A DNA stretch of 64,000 nt from Rikenellaceae bacterium (GTDB taxonomy: Bacteria; Bacteroidota; Bacteroidia; Bacteroidales; Rikenellaceae). Shown here in pieces: positions 36,325 to 44,905 of the stretch. Below the pieces are notes generated by a model. The model searched no databases, had not been told where the DNA came from, and saw nothing but the letters and a program-made list of their open reading frames with translations. Every line of letters starts with the position of its first letter. Position 1 is the first letter of the stretch. A program made the position numbers and the translations under genes. The stretch covers positions 1 through 64,000 of the forward strand of contig JAJQEF010000040.1 in assembly GCA_021201795.1 (NCBI GenBank), written 5' to 3'.

Positions 36325-37026
36325 ATGCATCTTTTTTATACTCCTGAAATAACAGGGCCGAATTATACCCTGTCGCCTGATGAATCCAGACATTGCCTGA
36401 AAGTGCTTCGTCTGAGTGTCGGTGACAAAATATTTCTGACCGATGGTAAAGGTAGTTTATTTGAATGTATCATAATTTCCGATGGTTCCCAGTGTGAAGT
36501 CGAGGTGGTCGATATTATAGAGAATTACGATAAGCGGAATTATAAACTTACCATGGCGGTTTCTCCGACAAAGAGCAACGACCGGTACGAACTATTTCTT
36601 GAAAAGTCTACGGAAATAGGGATCGACAATATTATACCTGTTCTGTGTTTCAATTCCGAGAGACGGAATGTTAATAAAGAAAGATACGAAAAAGTAATAA
36701 CATCTGCCGTTAAGCAATCGATAAAAACTATACATCCTCTAATAACGGAACTGACTTCTTTTAAAGATGTAGTAACCATGCCGTTTTCAGGGGAAAAATA
36801 TATAGCTCATTGCAGGGAAAGCACAGAGAAAAAACTGTTTAAAGAACGTGTTGAGGCGCAGAAGGATATATTTATACTGATAGGCCCCGAAGGCGATTTT
36901 ACGGAAGAAGAAATCTCTCTGGCGAAAGATAACGGTTTTAAGGAAATTTCATTGGGAACCACACGGCTAAGAGTTGAGACCGCTGCAATTATTGCATGCC
37001 ACACCGTGGCATTTATAAATCAATAG
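36325..37026 (+). CDS. rsmE: 16S rRNA (uracil-1498-N3)-methyltransferase RsmE
   Basis: A SPOUT methyltransferase of 233 residues that methylates U1498 of 16S rRNA. The N-terminal PUA-like domain begins MHLFYTPEI and includes ESRHCLKVLRLSVGDKIFLTDGKG. The knot domain has FLEKSTEIGIDNIIPV, then FILIGPEGDFTEEEISLAK and the SAM-binding LGTTRLRVETAAIIA, the RsmE signature. Length and start are normal. The hyfB-like gene begins six bases after its stop, so the membrane complex may be transcribed with it, although the functions are unrelated. Confidence 0.95.
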   Translation: MHLFYTPEITGPNYTLSPDESRHCLKVLRLSVGDKIFLTDGKGSLFECIIISDGSQCEVEVVDIIENYDKRNYKLTMAVSPTKSNDRYELFLEKSTEIGIDNIIPVLCFNSERRNVNKERYEKVITSAVKQSIKTIHPLITELTSFKDVVTMPFSGEKYIAHCRESTEKKLFKERVEAQKDIFILIGPEGDFTEEEISLAKDNGFKEISLGTTRLRVETAAIIACHTVAFINQ

Positions 37027-37032
37027 TTAATA

Positions 37033-39015
37033 ATGATTACGCTTCTTTCGATATTGTTATTGATTTCCTTAATGGTATTTTTTGTTCCGGGCAAATTAAA
37101 ATATCCTTTGACATTTATTACAATTTTCGCAGGAGGAATGGTTTCTTTCTGGGAAGCTCTTAGGGTATGTCTGACCTCTGTTAATAAAATCGAGTTTGCC
37201 AGTTATAATATACGGATTTTCGATCAGCCAGCTTATGCTTCGATGGATATGCTGACTGCTGTTTTTGTTTTAATCGTATCGATAGTAGGAATCAGTGTAT
37301 TGATTTATGCGCGCGATTATGTAAAACACTATGTAAAATCAAAGTCTCCGGCACAAATATCGCTGCATTATTGTGCGTTATCCGTATTATTTTTTCTATG
37401 CTCGGAGTTGTGATTTTCCAGGGCGGCTACAGTTTTATGATCGCATGGGAATTGATGACTGCGTCTTCGTTTGTTCTGGTTTTTTTTCGATGCGGAGAAA
37501 CGGGTGGTGCGGAGAGCCGCTATTTATTATCTTATGCAGATGCATATTGCGTTCGTGTTAATTTTAATAGGTTTTTTGCTCGGTGCAGGAAATACACCGG
37601 ATGAATGGGGTTTTACATATTTACCGGAATATTTTAAAGGAAGTAATCCTTTGCCGGTATTTATTCTTTTTTTTCTAGGTTTCGGAATGAAAGCGGGAAT
37701 TTTTCCTCTTCATATATGGCTGCCGGAAGCACATCCGGCAGCACCGTCTCATGTTTCTGTTCTTATGTCTGGAGTCATGTTGAAAATGGGAGTTTACGGA
37801 ATAATCAGGGTTTTAACTTTTATAGATACCCAGTTATTGACAATAGGGATAATTATTTTCGTTACGGGAATAGTCACATCATTATGGGGAATATTTATGG
37901 CCGCTGTTCAGAATGACCTTAAAAAACTGCTCGCTTATTCCAGTATGGACAATATCGGAATAATTCTTATCGCAGTGGGAGCTGCGGTAATAGGGCTTGG
38001 TACAGGTAATAACACGATCTTTATCCTCGGAATGGGCGGAGCTTTAATGCATGTCGTTAATCATTCGATGTTTAAGGCCCTTCTTTTTATGGGGGCAGGT
38101 TCGATATATTTATCCACGCATACCCGGAATATAAACGAACTCGGAGGGTTGATAAAAAGAATGCCTTTGTCAACGGTTTTGTTTATTGTTGGAACTGTTG
38201 CAATATGCGCATTGCCTCCGATGAATGGTTTTATATCCGAATTCATAATTTATTCAGGATTTTTTTCTTCGATATCAACCGGAGATTCTATTATTGTTTC
38301 ACTTTTCGGTATTTCAGTTCTGGCTTTAGTTGGGGGAATGACAGTTTTTGTTTTTATAAAAGCATTAGGTCTGAGCTTCCTCGGAGAGCCGAGATGCTGT
38401 AAATCCGAGAAAGCAAAAGAAGTGTCCGGAATGATGCTGAACGCACAGGTCGTTCCAGTGGCGATGATCCTGTTACTGGCCTTCTTCCCTGAGGTATTTT
38501 TTAATACCATATCACAGGTCGTTTGTAGGTCATTCAGCCAAAATCAAATACTTACTCCGGATTTTATTTCCTCGGGATTCTTTAAAATTCCGTTGATATC
38601 ATTTATTACTTTAATAACGATAACACTTTTATATAATTTAAAGAGTGCTGTCAATAAAAAAAGAAATGCAGGAGTTTCGGATGTATGGGGATGCGGATTT
38701 ACTAACCCTTCGGCAAAAATGCAGTATACTGGAGAATCTTTCTCTGAAAACCTCGATTTGGTGAATCTGAAAAAAACAAAGAATAACCGGAAACGATTTG
38801 TACCGAAAAGTCAGATCTTTGCCAAGCCTATGGGAATATGTATCGACCACAAGGATAATATGGATAAAGCTATATCATCCCGTTGGTTAAGATATACTCG
38901 GAAGATCAACAAAAGCCAGGCATTCTTACAAACCGGAAAGATCAATCATTACGTTTTGCAGGCATTGGTATTTCTATTCATCATTCTGATCCTTACAATT
39001 ATCGGTATTATATGA
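37033..39015 (+). pseudogene. HyfB/NuoL-like proton-pumping antiporter subunit, two poly-T frameshifts
   Basis: A multi-spanning antiporter-type subunit of about 660 residues once repaired (Mrp/NuoL/M/N superfamily). The core has GMKAGIFPLHIWLPEAHPAA and SYSSMDNIGIILIAVG, with the lysines used in proton transfer, and an extended C-terminal cytoplasmic part. The frame leaves at a T6 run (37390-37395, one T short) between ALSVLF and SMLGVVIFQGGYSFMIAWEL. It returns at a T8 run (37480-37487, one T too many) before DAEKRVVRRAAIYYL. The middle stretch of about 30 residues is perfectly conserved in the third frame. Homopolymer sequencing error is the simplest reading. It overlaps the hyfC-like gene in ATGA. 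Confidence 0.82.
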
Positions 39016-39920
39016 TCGCACTTTTTATAAATATTACAGTGGCATTATTTTTTACCGGTTTAATAAACCGTGTTCGTGCGGTTTGCAGCGGAAGAAAGGG
39101 CCCTTCTTTATTTCAACACCTGTATAATGTAAGATTATTGTTGAAAAAAAGTGCAGTATACGGAAGGACCACGAGTATTATTTTTAAAATAGTCCCTGTT
39201 GTCTATATAGTGGTATTATTCACTGCACTATGCTTTGTACCTGTAGGTCATTTTAAAGCGCTATTTAGTTTTGAGGGAGATCTTATATTTTTTATATATC
39301 TTCTTGCCTTGTCTCGGTTTGTGCTGATGCTCGGAGCCTTGGACACGGGAAGTAGCTTTGAAGGAATGGGAGTATCCCGAGAAGCCTTGTACGGAGCCAT
39401 ATTAGAGCCGGGAATTATGGTTCTGTTCGGAACCATAGCACTTATTTCGGGTAACACCAGTTTTTCTTCCGTAACAGACTTAACTGCCACGGGAGTGGGA
39501 ATGAATGTTGTCAGTTTTTTATTAATTTATCTGATGATTAAGATTTTAATCGTCGAATCCGGCAGGGTGCCGATAGACGATACCCGCACTCATTTGGAAC
39601 TTACGATGATCCACGAAGTTATGGTGCTCGACTATTCGGGGTTCGATCTGGCGCTTATTAATATCGGAGGATGGATTAAAAACGCAGCATTGATATGTGC
39701 AGGAATAAGTATGGCATATCCTATTTCAAGTTTAGAAGTGAATTATTACGTATTTTTTATAGTTGCTTTATTGTTAATGGCCTTATTTATCGGACTTACG
39801 GAATCTTTTAAGGCACGGAATAAACTATCCCGGAACCCGGTGTATATAATTGCCTTGGATTCGCTTTCATTTTTATTATTTTTCGTCGCCTATATGATAA
39901 CGCTTAATATACAATTTTAG
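39012..39920 (+). CDS. HyfC/NuoH-like membrane subunit
   Basis: A 302-residue protein with about eight transmembrane helices, the NuoH/HyfC/EchB subunit at the junction of the membrane and peripheral arms. Family motifs are RVRAVCSGRKGPSLFQ (first loop), ALDTGSSFEGMGVSREAL and the acidic ESGRVPIDDTRTHLELTMIHEVMVLDYSG, the E/D-rich quinone-chamber loop. The start at 39012 overlaps the hyfB stop; upstream in-frame ATGs would run into hyfB. The stop codon is directly followed by the ATG of the next gene. Confidence 0.88.
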   Translation: MIALFINITVALFFTGLINRVRAVCSGRKGPSLFQHLYNVRLLLKKSAVYGRTTSIIFKIVPVVYIVVLFTALCFVPVGHFKALFSFEGDLIFFIYLLALSRFVLMLGALDTGSSFEGMGVSREALYGAILEPGIMVLFGTIALISGNTSFSSVTDLTATGVGMNVVSFLLIYLMIKILIVESGRVPIDDTRTHLELTMIHEVMVLDYSGFDLALINIGGWIKNAALICAGISMAYPISSLEVNYYVFFIVALLLMALFIGLTESFKARNKLSRNPVYIIALDSLSFLLFFVAYMITLNIQF

Positions 39921-40549
39921 ATGTTGCTGGCACTTGTCATATTTTTTGTCATTACGATACTTTACCTTTCGATAACTGAAAGATTCAGATATTATACGAT
40001 ACTGATTGCAATCCAGGGTTGGCTGCTTTTTTTATTGCAATCCTTCGTCTTCATTCTACAAATTTTTTAGATCTGACATTTATTCTTACGGAAACTTTGG
40101 TCGTAAAAGGCATAGTTACCCCGATGCTTTTGTTTAACATAATTAATCGCGCGGGAATTAATCGTGTGCATAAAGATTCTATGCCGAGCCTGAATTCTTT
40201 AATTTTGTTTTTATATGGATTGGTCGTAAGTATACTTATTACCTACTATGTTAATGATAATAAGATTAATACACTATTTTTTGCAGTATCGATCTATGCT
40301 CTGATAAGCGGGCTGATTTTGATTACCACGCGCAAGCGTATCTTTTCGCATCTTATAGGTTTCCTGATAATCGATAATGGAGTTTTTCTTTTTTCGATGG
40401 CAGTAGGAATAGAAGTTCCTCTATTGATCAATACAGCTGTACTGATTGACGTACTGATAAGTGTTCTTCTGCTCGGTTTATTTATGAGCAGGTTGGGGAA
40501 CAAGTTGCACAATCTTAATTCTGATGAATTATCAAAACTGAGGGATTAG
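39921..40549 (+). pseudogene. HyfE-like membrane subunit, poly-T frameshift
   Basis: A small membrane subunit of about 209 residues, equivalent to HyfE (NuoK-like). The ATG at 39921 follows the hyfC stop directly and encodes MLLALVIFFVITILYLS...IAIQGWLLFL. The frame ends shortly after in a stop. The rest of the family (AILRLHSTNFLDLTFILTET and VVKGIVTPMLL) continues in another frame. One T missing from the T7 run at 40027-40033 accounts for the shift. Three to four transmembrane helices follow, with the acidic or lysine residues of NuoK-like subunits (TETLVVKG). Confidence 0.8.
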
Positions 40550-40552
40550 TAT

Positions 40553-41965
40553 ATGGTATTGTTGATTTTACTCGTTGCTTTTATTCTTACGGTCGTAACG
40601 GTCAGTTGTTCCGCTAAGCCCCGTTTGATAAATAATGTAATGACCGGATTCTGTATGATACAGATGTTGTCGGTAATACTATTGTTTTTAAATTCCGAGG
40701 CTAACAGTACTTTGTATTTTTTTAATGTAGATAATATAGGGCTTCTATTTCATGCGATACTCGCGATAGTTGCCGGAATAGGATATTTTCAAGGTAAACT
40801 GTACTTATCCGGTTCGAAAGTAAGGAAATTAAAAATTTATAATATATCTTTTTTAAGTCTCTGTGTTGCTCTTACAGGAGTTTATTATTCTGATAATCTT
40901 GTTATTACGTGGGTTTTTCTAGAAGCGACTACTCTTGCGTCTGCCGGTTTGGTCTATCATCATCGAAGTATTAAAAATCTTGAAGCTACATGGGAATACA
41001 TATTCGTCTCTTCAGTCGGTCTTACCATAGCTTATTTGGGAGTTTTGTTGTTGAGTACGACGGTAGGCAGCGATGGTTCCTTGACTTATACGGAGATTAG
41101 TAATGTTTTCGCCGAAGCAGACCCGCTGTACATGAAACTAGCTTTTTTATTTACCTTAATCGGATACAGTACAAAAATGGAGGTATTCCCGTTCTTTACG
41201 GTAGGTATCGATGCGAATTATTCCGCACCGTCTCCGGCATCGGCAATAATTTCTTCTTCGTTGGTAAACGGTGGATTCATAGCGTTTTACAGGATATATC
41301 AGCTTACAGTTGATTCTGTTATTTACGATTGGGTAAAAAATGTACTACTGCTGACGGGTATAATATCTATAATTATAGGTGCTATATATTTAAGGAGAAC
41401 CAATAACCTGAAACGCTTCCTTTCTTATTCTACGGTAGAAAATATAGGAATGTCGATTCTGGGTCTCGGGTTGGGAGGTGTTGCCGTCTTTGGATCATTG
41501 TTGCATATCGGAATTCATTCTCTGGTAAAATCCTCTTTATTTCTACAGGTGGCTAAACTGGGAAAAGTTTTCGGAAGTTACCGAATTAACCGTATGGGTA
41601 ACTATATGAAATATGACAACATCGGAGGGATGGTTCTTCTAACCGGTATGATATCTTTAACGGCATTGCCTCCGTCTGCGCTATTTGTTTCGGAATTAAT
41701 AATATTAAAACAAATGGTAACTTCGGGGAAATGGATTATCCTCTTATTGTTTGTTGCTTCGTCGTGTTATGTGATATACTCTATATGCAGAAGGTTCTTA
41801 TATATCTTATTTAAACAAAATAACGATACCCCTGATTTGAAAATACTGAGTGACTCGAAATGGAAAATATCTTCCCTGTTAATATTGGTTATTATTCTTA
41901 TAACCATGATCGTAGGAATTATTTTGCCCGAATTTATTGTTGAATTTATAAAAGGAATAAATTGA
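40553..41965 (+). CDS. HyfF/NuoN-like antiporter subunit
   Basis: A 470-residue antiporter-type membrane protein with about 14 helices. The core motif GYSTKMEVFPFFTVGIDANYSAPSPASAI and the second LKRFLSYSTVENIGMSILGLG correspond to the lysine-bearing broken helices of Mrp/NuoM/N proteins. A conserved Glu lies in WVFLEATTLASAG. It is intact, unlike the hyfB and hyfE genes. The next gene starts within its stop codon (TGATG at 41963-41967), which indicates translational coupling with the peripheral large subunit. Confidence 0.88.
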   Translation: MVLLILLVAFILTVVTVSCSAKPRLINNVMTGFCMIQMLSVILLFLNSEANSTLYFFNVDNIGLLFHAILAIVAGIGYFQGKLYLSGSKVRKLKIYNISFLSLCVALTGVYYSDNLVITWVFLEATTLASAGLVYHHRSIKNLEATWEYIFVSSVGLTIAYLGVLLLSTTVGSDGSLTYTEISNVFAEADPLYMKLAFLFTLIGYSTKMEVFPFFTVGIDANYSAPSPASAIISSSLVNGGFIAFYRIYQLTVDSVIYDWVKNVLLLTGIISIIIGAIYLRRTNNLKRFLSYSTVENIGMSILGLGLGGVAVFGSLLHIGIHSLVKSSLFLQVAKLGKVFGSYRINRMGNYMKYDNIGGMVLLTGMISLTALPPSALFVSELIILKQMVTSGKWIILLLFVASSCYVIYSICRRFLYILFKQNNDTPDLKILSDSKWKISSLLILVIILITMIVGIILPEFIVEFIKGIN

Positions 41966-43467
41966 TGGTTTGGTATGAACATACATATCCGGTGGGGGTG
42001 ATTCCTTTTGCGAAGGTGCCGTTGCTCGGTTATCAGGAGTTTGTTAATGCTGTAAGTGAAAAGATTCCTCAAAACTGCCACTGTTCCAATTATTTTGGAA
42101 TTAAAAATAATGACGGAATCAGATTCTATTGTTTTCTAATTGATAATGATAATAAACGGATTCTTATAAATAGTTGGAATTATGGTTATTATGATGCTTT
42201 TGTTCCGGAATCGCTCACCGCTTTATTCCCAATGTTCCATCCTTTCGAACGGGAAATTTCTGAAAAATACGGTATAGAATTTAAAAATAACCCGTATGAT
42301 AAACCGCTAAGGTTTCCTTCGGACAGGTACGATAAAAGAAGTAATTCAGGAAATTATCCGTATTATTCAGTCCCGGGTCATCTATTTCATGAGGTAAATG
42401 TAGGACCGATACACGCCGGAATAATCGAACCCGGAGTGTTTAGATTTGTGTGCAACGGGGAAGCCATAATTCATATGGAGGTAGTCTTGGGATTCCAGAA
42501 TAGAGGGATGGAGACCCTGATACGTTTCACCGATAATATACTGAAAAGAATCTGTCTGTCTGAAAACATTGCCGGCGACAGTGCCGTATCACATGCAACG
42601 TCATTATGCTCTTTACACGAAATCTTGGGGGGGGTATATCCTGATCCAAAAATTGATATTGAACGGACTATTGCTCGGGAAATGGAACGGATCGCTATGC
42701 ACATTGCGGATGCTTCAGCATTATGTGCAGACGTAGCTTATCAGATAGGGGAGGTTTCCTGTGAAGCTATTAGAACAATAGCGGTAAACACATTCCTTAA
42801 ATGGTGCGGAAACAGATTCGGTAAAGGACTCATTCGCACCGGAGGAACGTACTACCCCATAAATAAAGAGATCATAAACATTATTTTTGGAAATATTACG
42901 GAAATAAAAAAACGATACTCTTTAGTTGGTGAAGATATTATGTCGGAGCCTTCTGTTTTATCTCGGTTTGAAGATTGTGGGATTGTCGATTATAAAGAAG
43001 TGAAAGCTATCGGATGTGTCGGTATGGCCGCGCGATCTTCAGGTCTGAATCGTGATATACGTTCTTCTTTATTATTCGATCAATATAAAAACCATAAGCC
43101 TGTCATTTTTACAGAAGGTGACGTAATGGCAAGATTTAAGGTAAGGCATTATGAGATTCTGCAATCCTGTGACTATATTCTGGAAATGCTCTCATGCCTT
43201 GAACCTGAAGGTCAAAATCTATCTCCGGTTTATTCCATGAGCTTACAGCCGGATTCCCTTGCCTTTGTTTTTAACGAGTCATGGCGGGGAGAATTGTGTC
43301 ATATGGCTGCAACGGATGAACGCGGAAAATTAATACATTATAAAATAAAGGATCCGTCTTTACATAATTGGTATGCTTTATCTGTTTGTGTACGAGGGGA
43401 AGAAATATCTGATTTCCCGATATGTAATAAAAGTTTCAATTTATCTTATTGCGGCCACGATCTTTAG
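41965..43467 (+). CDS. HyfG/NuoCD-like large subunit without Ni-ligand cysteines
   Basis: A 500-residue fusion of a NuoC/HycE-N-like domain (about 1-130; FHPFEREISEKYGIEFK) and a NuoD/hydrogenase large subunit (HEVNVGPIHAGIIEPGVFRF onward). In true group 4 hydrogenases the first motif carries CxxC. Here residues 200-210 read ENIAGDSAVSH with no cysteine. The terminal DPCxxC is replaced by NLSYCGH (492-498): the ligand positions are Ser494 and Gly497, with a lone Cys496 out of register. The NiFe site should therefore be absent, as in Ehr (energy-converting hydrogenase-related) complexes, which keep the AGDxxVxH pattern. It probably couples some other redox or conformational event to ion pumping. 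Confidence 0.85.
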   Translation: MVWYEHTYPVGVIPFAKVPLLGYQEFVNAVSEKIPQNCHCSNYFGIKNNDGIRFYCFLIDNDNKRILINSWNYGYYDAFVPESLTALFPMFHPFEREISEKYGIEFKNNPYDKPLRFPSDRYDKRSNSGNYPYYSVPGHLFHEVNVGPIHAGIIEPGVFRFVCNGEAIIHMEVVLGFQNRGMETLIRFTDNILKRICLSENIAGDSAVSHATSLCSLHEILGGVYPDPKIDIERTIAREMERIAMHIADASALCADVAYQIGEVSCEAIRTIAVNTFLKWCGNRFGKGLIRTGGTYYPINKEIINIIFGNITEIKKRYSLVGEDIMSEPSVLSRFEDCGIVDYKEVKAIGCVGMAARSSGLNRDIRSSLLFDQYKNHKPVIFTEGDVMARFKVRHYEILQSCDYILEMLSCLEPEGQNLSPVYSMSLQPDSLAFVFNESWRGELCHMAATDERGKLIHYKIKDPSLHNWYALSVCVRGEEISDFPICNKSFNLSYCGHDL

Positions 43468-43475
43468 TAAATGCT

Positions 43476-44240
43476 ATGATTACGAAAAAAATCGAAATAT
43501 TAAAGGAACACGGTTTCCAGACCATTAAAAAACCTAGTTCTGTAATACTTCCGGACCGTTTCCGGGGCCGTCCGGAAATAAAATCAGGAATAAATATAAA
43601 TATTGCCGATATTGTTTGTAAGATATGTCCTGCAAAAGCTATATCACTGAATCCTTTCTCAATTGATTTAGGCAGATGCGTTTTTTGCGGAGAATGTGAA
43701 CGAATCTGTCCTTCTTATATTCGATTTACCAATGATTTTAAAATGGCGTCGGTTTCAAGAGAAGCACTTATTGTAAAAGAAGGAGATACTGAAATTGACT
43801 TTTGTAAGGGAAATATACGTCCGGAAATAAATGACATTTTTAAAAGAACTCTCAAACTGCGACAGGTATCTGCCGGAGGAGATAATTCCTCAGAAATGGA
43901 ACTCAATGCCTCTACAAATGTAAATTTTGATATCGGAAGATATGGAATAGACTTCGTTGCTTCTCCGAGACATGCGGATGGACTGGTAATTACGGGACCT
44001 ATAACCAAAAATATGTCGGAAGCTTTGGATAACTGTTATTCATGTATTCCAGAACCTAAAGTATTGATATTAGCCGGAGCCGATGCAATATCTGGATCTT
44101 TATATGGAGAAGATAATAAAGCCGTAGATCGGTATTTTGTTAAACAGCATCACATTGATTTGTTTATTCCGGGAAATCCTGTACACCCGCTGTCTTTTAT
44201 TTATGGATGTATTAATACTTTTAATATCAACCAAGGGTAA
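43476..44240 (+). CDS. Fused ferredoxin and NuoB/HyfI-like small subunit lacking its own cluster ligands
   Basis: A protein of 254 residues. The N-terminal part is a HyfH/NuoI-like ferredoxin domain with one complete 4Fe-4S set (Cys68, 71, 74, 78 in CVFCGECERICP). An earlier, degenerate site keeps only C48xxC51P. The C-terminal part is clearly NuoB/HyfI-like (RYGIDFVASPRHADGLVITG). The usual CxxC before it is replaced by DNSS (136-139), GAC by GAD (Asp203), and the last PGCP by PGNP (Asn234). All four proximal-cluster ligands are thus gone. The start at ATG 43476 (MITKKIEILK) is 8 bases after the large-subunit stop. This fusion and ligand loss are unusual; see findings. Confidence 0.82.
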   Translation: MITKKIEILKEHGFQTIKKPSSVILPDRFRGRPEIKSGININIADIVCKICPAKAISLNPFSIDLGRCVFCGECERICPSYIRFTNDFKMASVSREALIVKEGDTEIDFCKGNIRPEINDIFKRTLKLRQVSAGGDNSSEMELNASTNVNFDIGRYGIDFVASPRHADGLVITGPITKNMSEALDNCYSCIPEPKVLILAGADAISGSLYGEDNKAVDRYFVKQHHIDLFIPGNPVHPLSFIYGCINTFNINQG

Positions 44241-44557
44241 ATCTTAGGTGTTATTAATATGACTTAATGTTTTTGATAGGAATAATCGGCATAATGGCTA
44301 ATTTTTTAAATTAATTGAAAAATAAACTCTCCTTTAATTCAACTCATGATTTAAAATATTTGAAAAATGACATTGTGGTTTTTTTTACAAATCGGATAAT
44401 ATTTATATATGAATAATTAATATCATGATGTTATTCTTTAATTTACATAAATTAAATACTAGGTTAAGTTTATTTTAGTAAGCGGCCTCTGACTGTTGTC
44501 CTTTGAAATATGTTTAAAAGAATAACTTTTTTGACACTAAATAATGTAAATTATTTT
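44241..44557. other. Intergenic region after the Ehr-like operon
   Basis: An A/T-rich stretch of about 320 bases with no open frame worth reporting and no strong terminator hairpin after the 44240 stop. It precedes a good promoter for the downstream surface-lipoprotein operon. Confidence 0.4.
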
Positions 44558-44589
44558 TTTGGTTTTTAATAAATCTTTTCTTAATATTG
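44558..44589 (+). promoter_or_regulatory. Promoter of the SusC/SusD operon leader
   Basis: TTTG (44558-44561), a 20-base spacer and TAATATTG (44582-44589, one mismatch to TAnnTTTG) form a good Bacteroides promoter. The predicted start is near 44596, giving a 310-base leader before the first large gene. Confidence 0.6.
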
Positions 44590-44644
44590 TGTACCGAAGA
44601 AAAGTGAATGCTAATTCTTCGTAGGGCGAAACGGTAAATATAAA

Positions 44645-44791
44645 ATGGAAAATAAGGAAAGAAATATTCTTTTGAATTCTCTTTGTCGTGTGTATTGTTC
44701 AGAAAAGAACCTTACATACGTCGATGTTTTATATTTATCTATTGTAAGCACTGCGAATAAAAAATCAGTGGAATATATGGATAGCACCTAG
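44645..44791 (+). CDS. Possible leader peptide of 48 residues
   Basis: An ATG about 50 bases after the predicted transcription start opens a 48-codon frame (MENKERNILLNSLCRVYCSE at the start, ending in VEYMDST). It has no signal peptide, and no family is recognised. It ends 15 bases before a hairpin with a T-rich tail, and the first large gene follows after another 75 bases. The position suggests a leader peptide in an attenuation-type control, but the length could also arise by chance in this sequence. Confidence 0.35.
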   Translation: MENKERNILLNSLCRVYCSEKNLTYVDVLYLSIVSTANKKSVEYMDST

Positions 44792-44806
44792 TTGTTTGAT
44801 TTTTAA

Positions 44807-44835
44807 GAAGTTCTGTTAGATCGGGACTTCCTTTT
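44807..44835 (+). terminator. Hairpin with T-run in the operon leader (possible attenuator)
   Basis: GAAGTTC (44807-44813) pairs with GGACTTC (44824-44830), including one G-T pair, with a 10-base loop followed by CTTTTAATTATT. It lies between the small frame and the first operon gene. Confidence 0.45.
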
Positions 44836-44905
44836 AATTATTATTGTTTCGCCGACAGTATGAACATTAAAAAAAATAATATTAACTAAATCTTAAATTA
44901 CTAAC

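Noticed and set aside
37380..37490. Programmed ribosomal frameshifting or transcriptional slippage in the hyfB-like gene
   Set aside because: Two opposite shifts within 100 bases and a third in the hyfE-like gene would be needed. Homologues are not known to use this, and homopolymer error is simpler. Not fully excluded.
41965..43467. Selenocysteine or hidden cysteine ligands in the hydrogenase-like large subunit
   Set aside because: There is no in-frame TGA in the gene. The lone Cys496 is out of register with the ligand positions.
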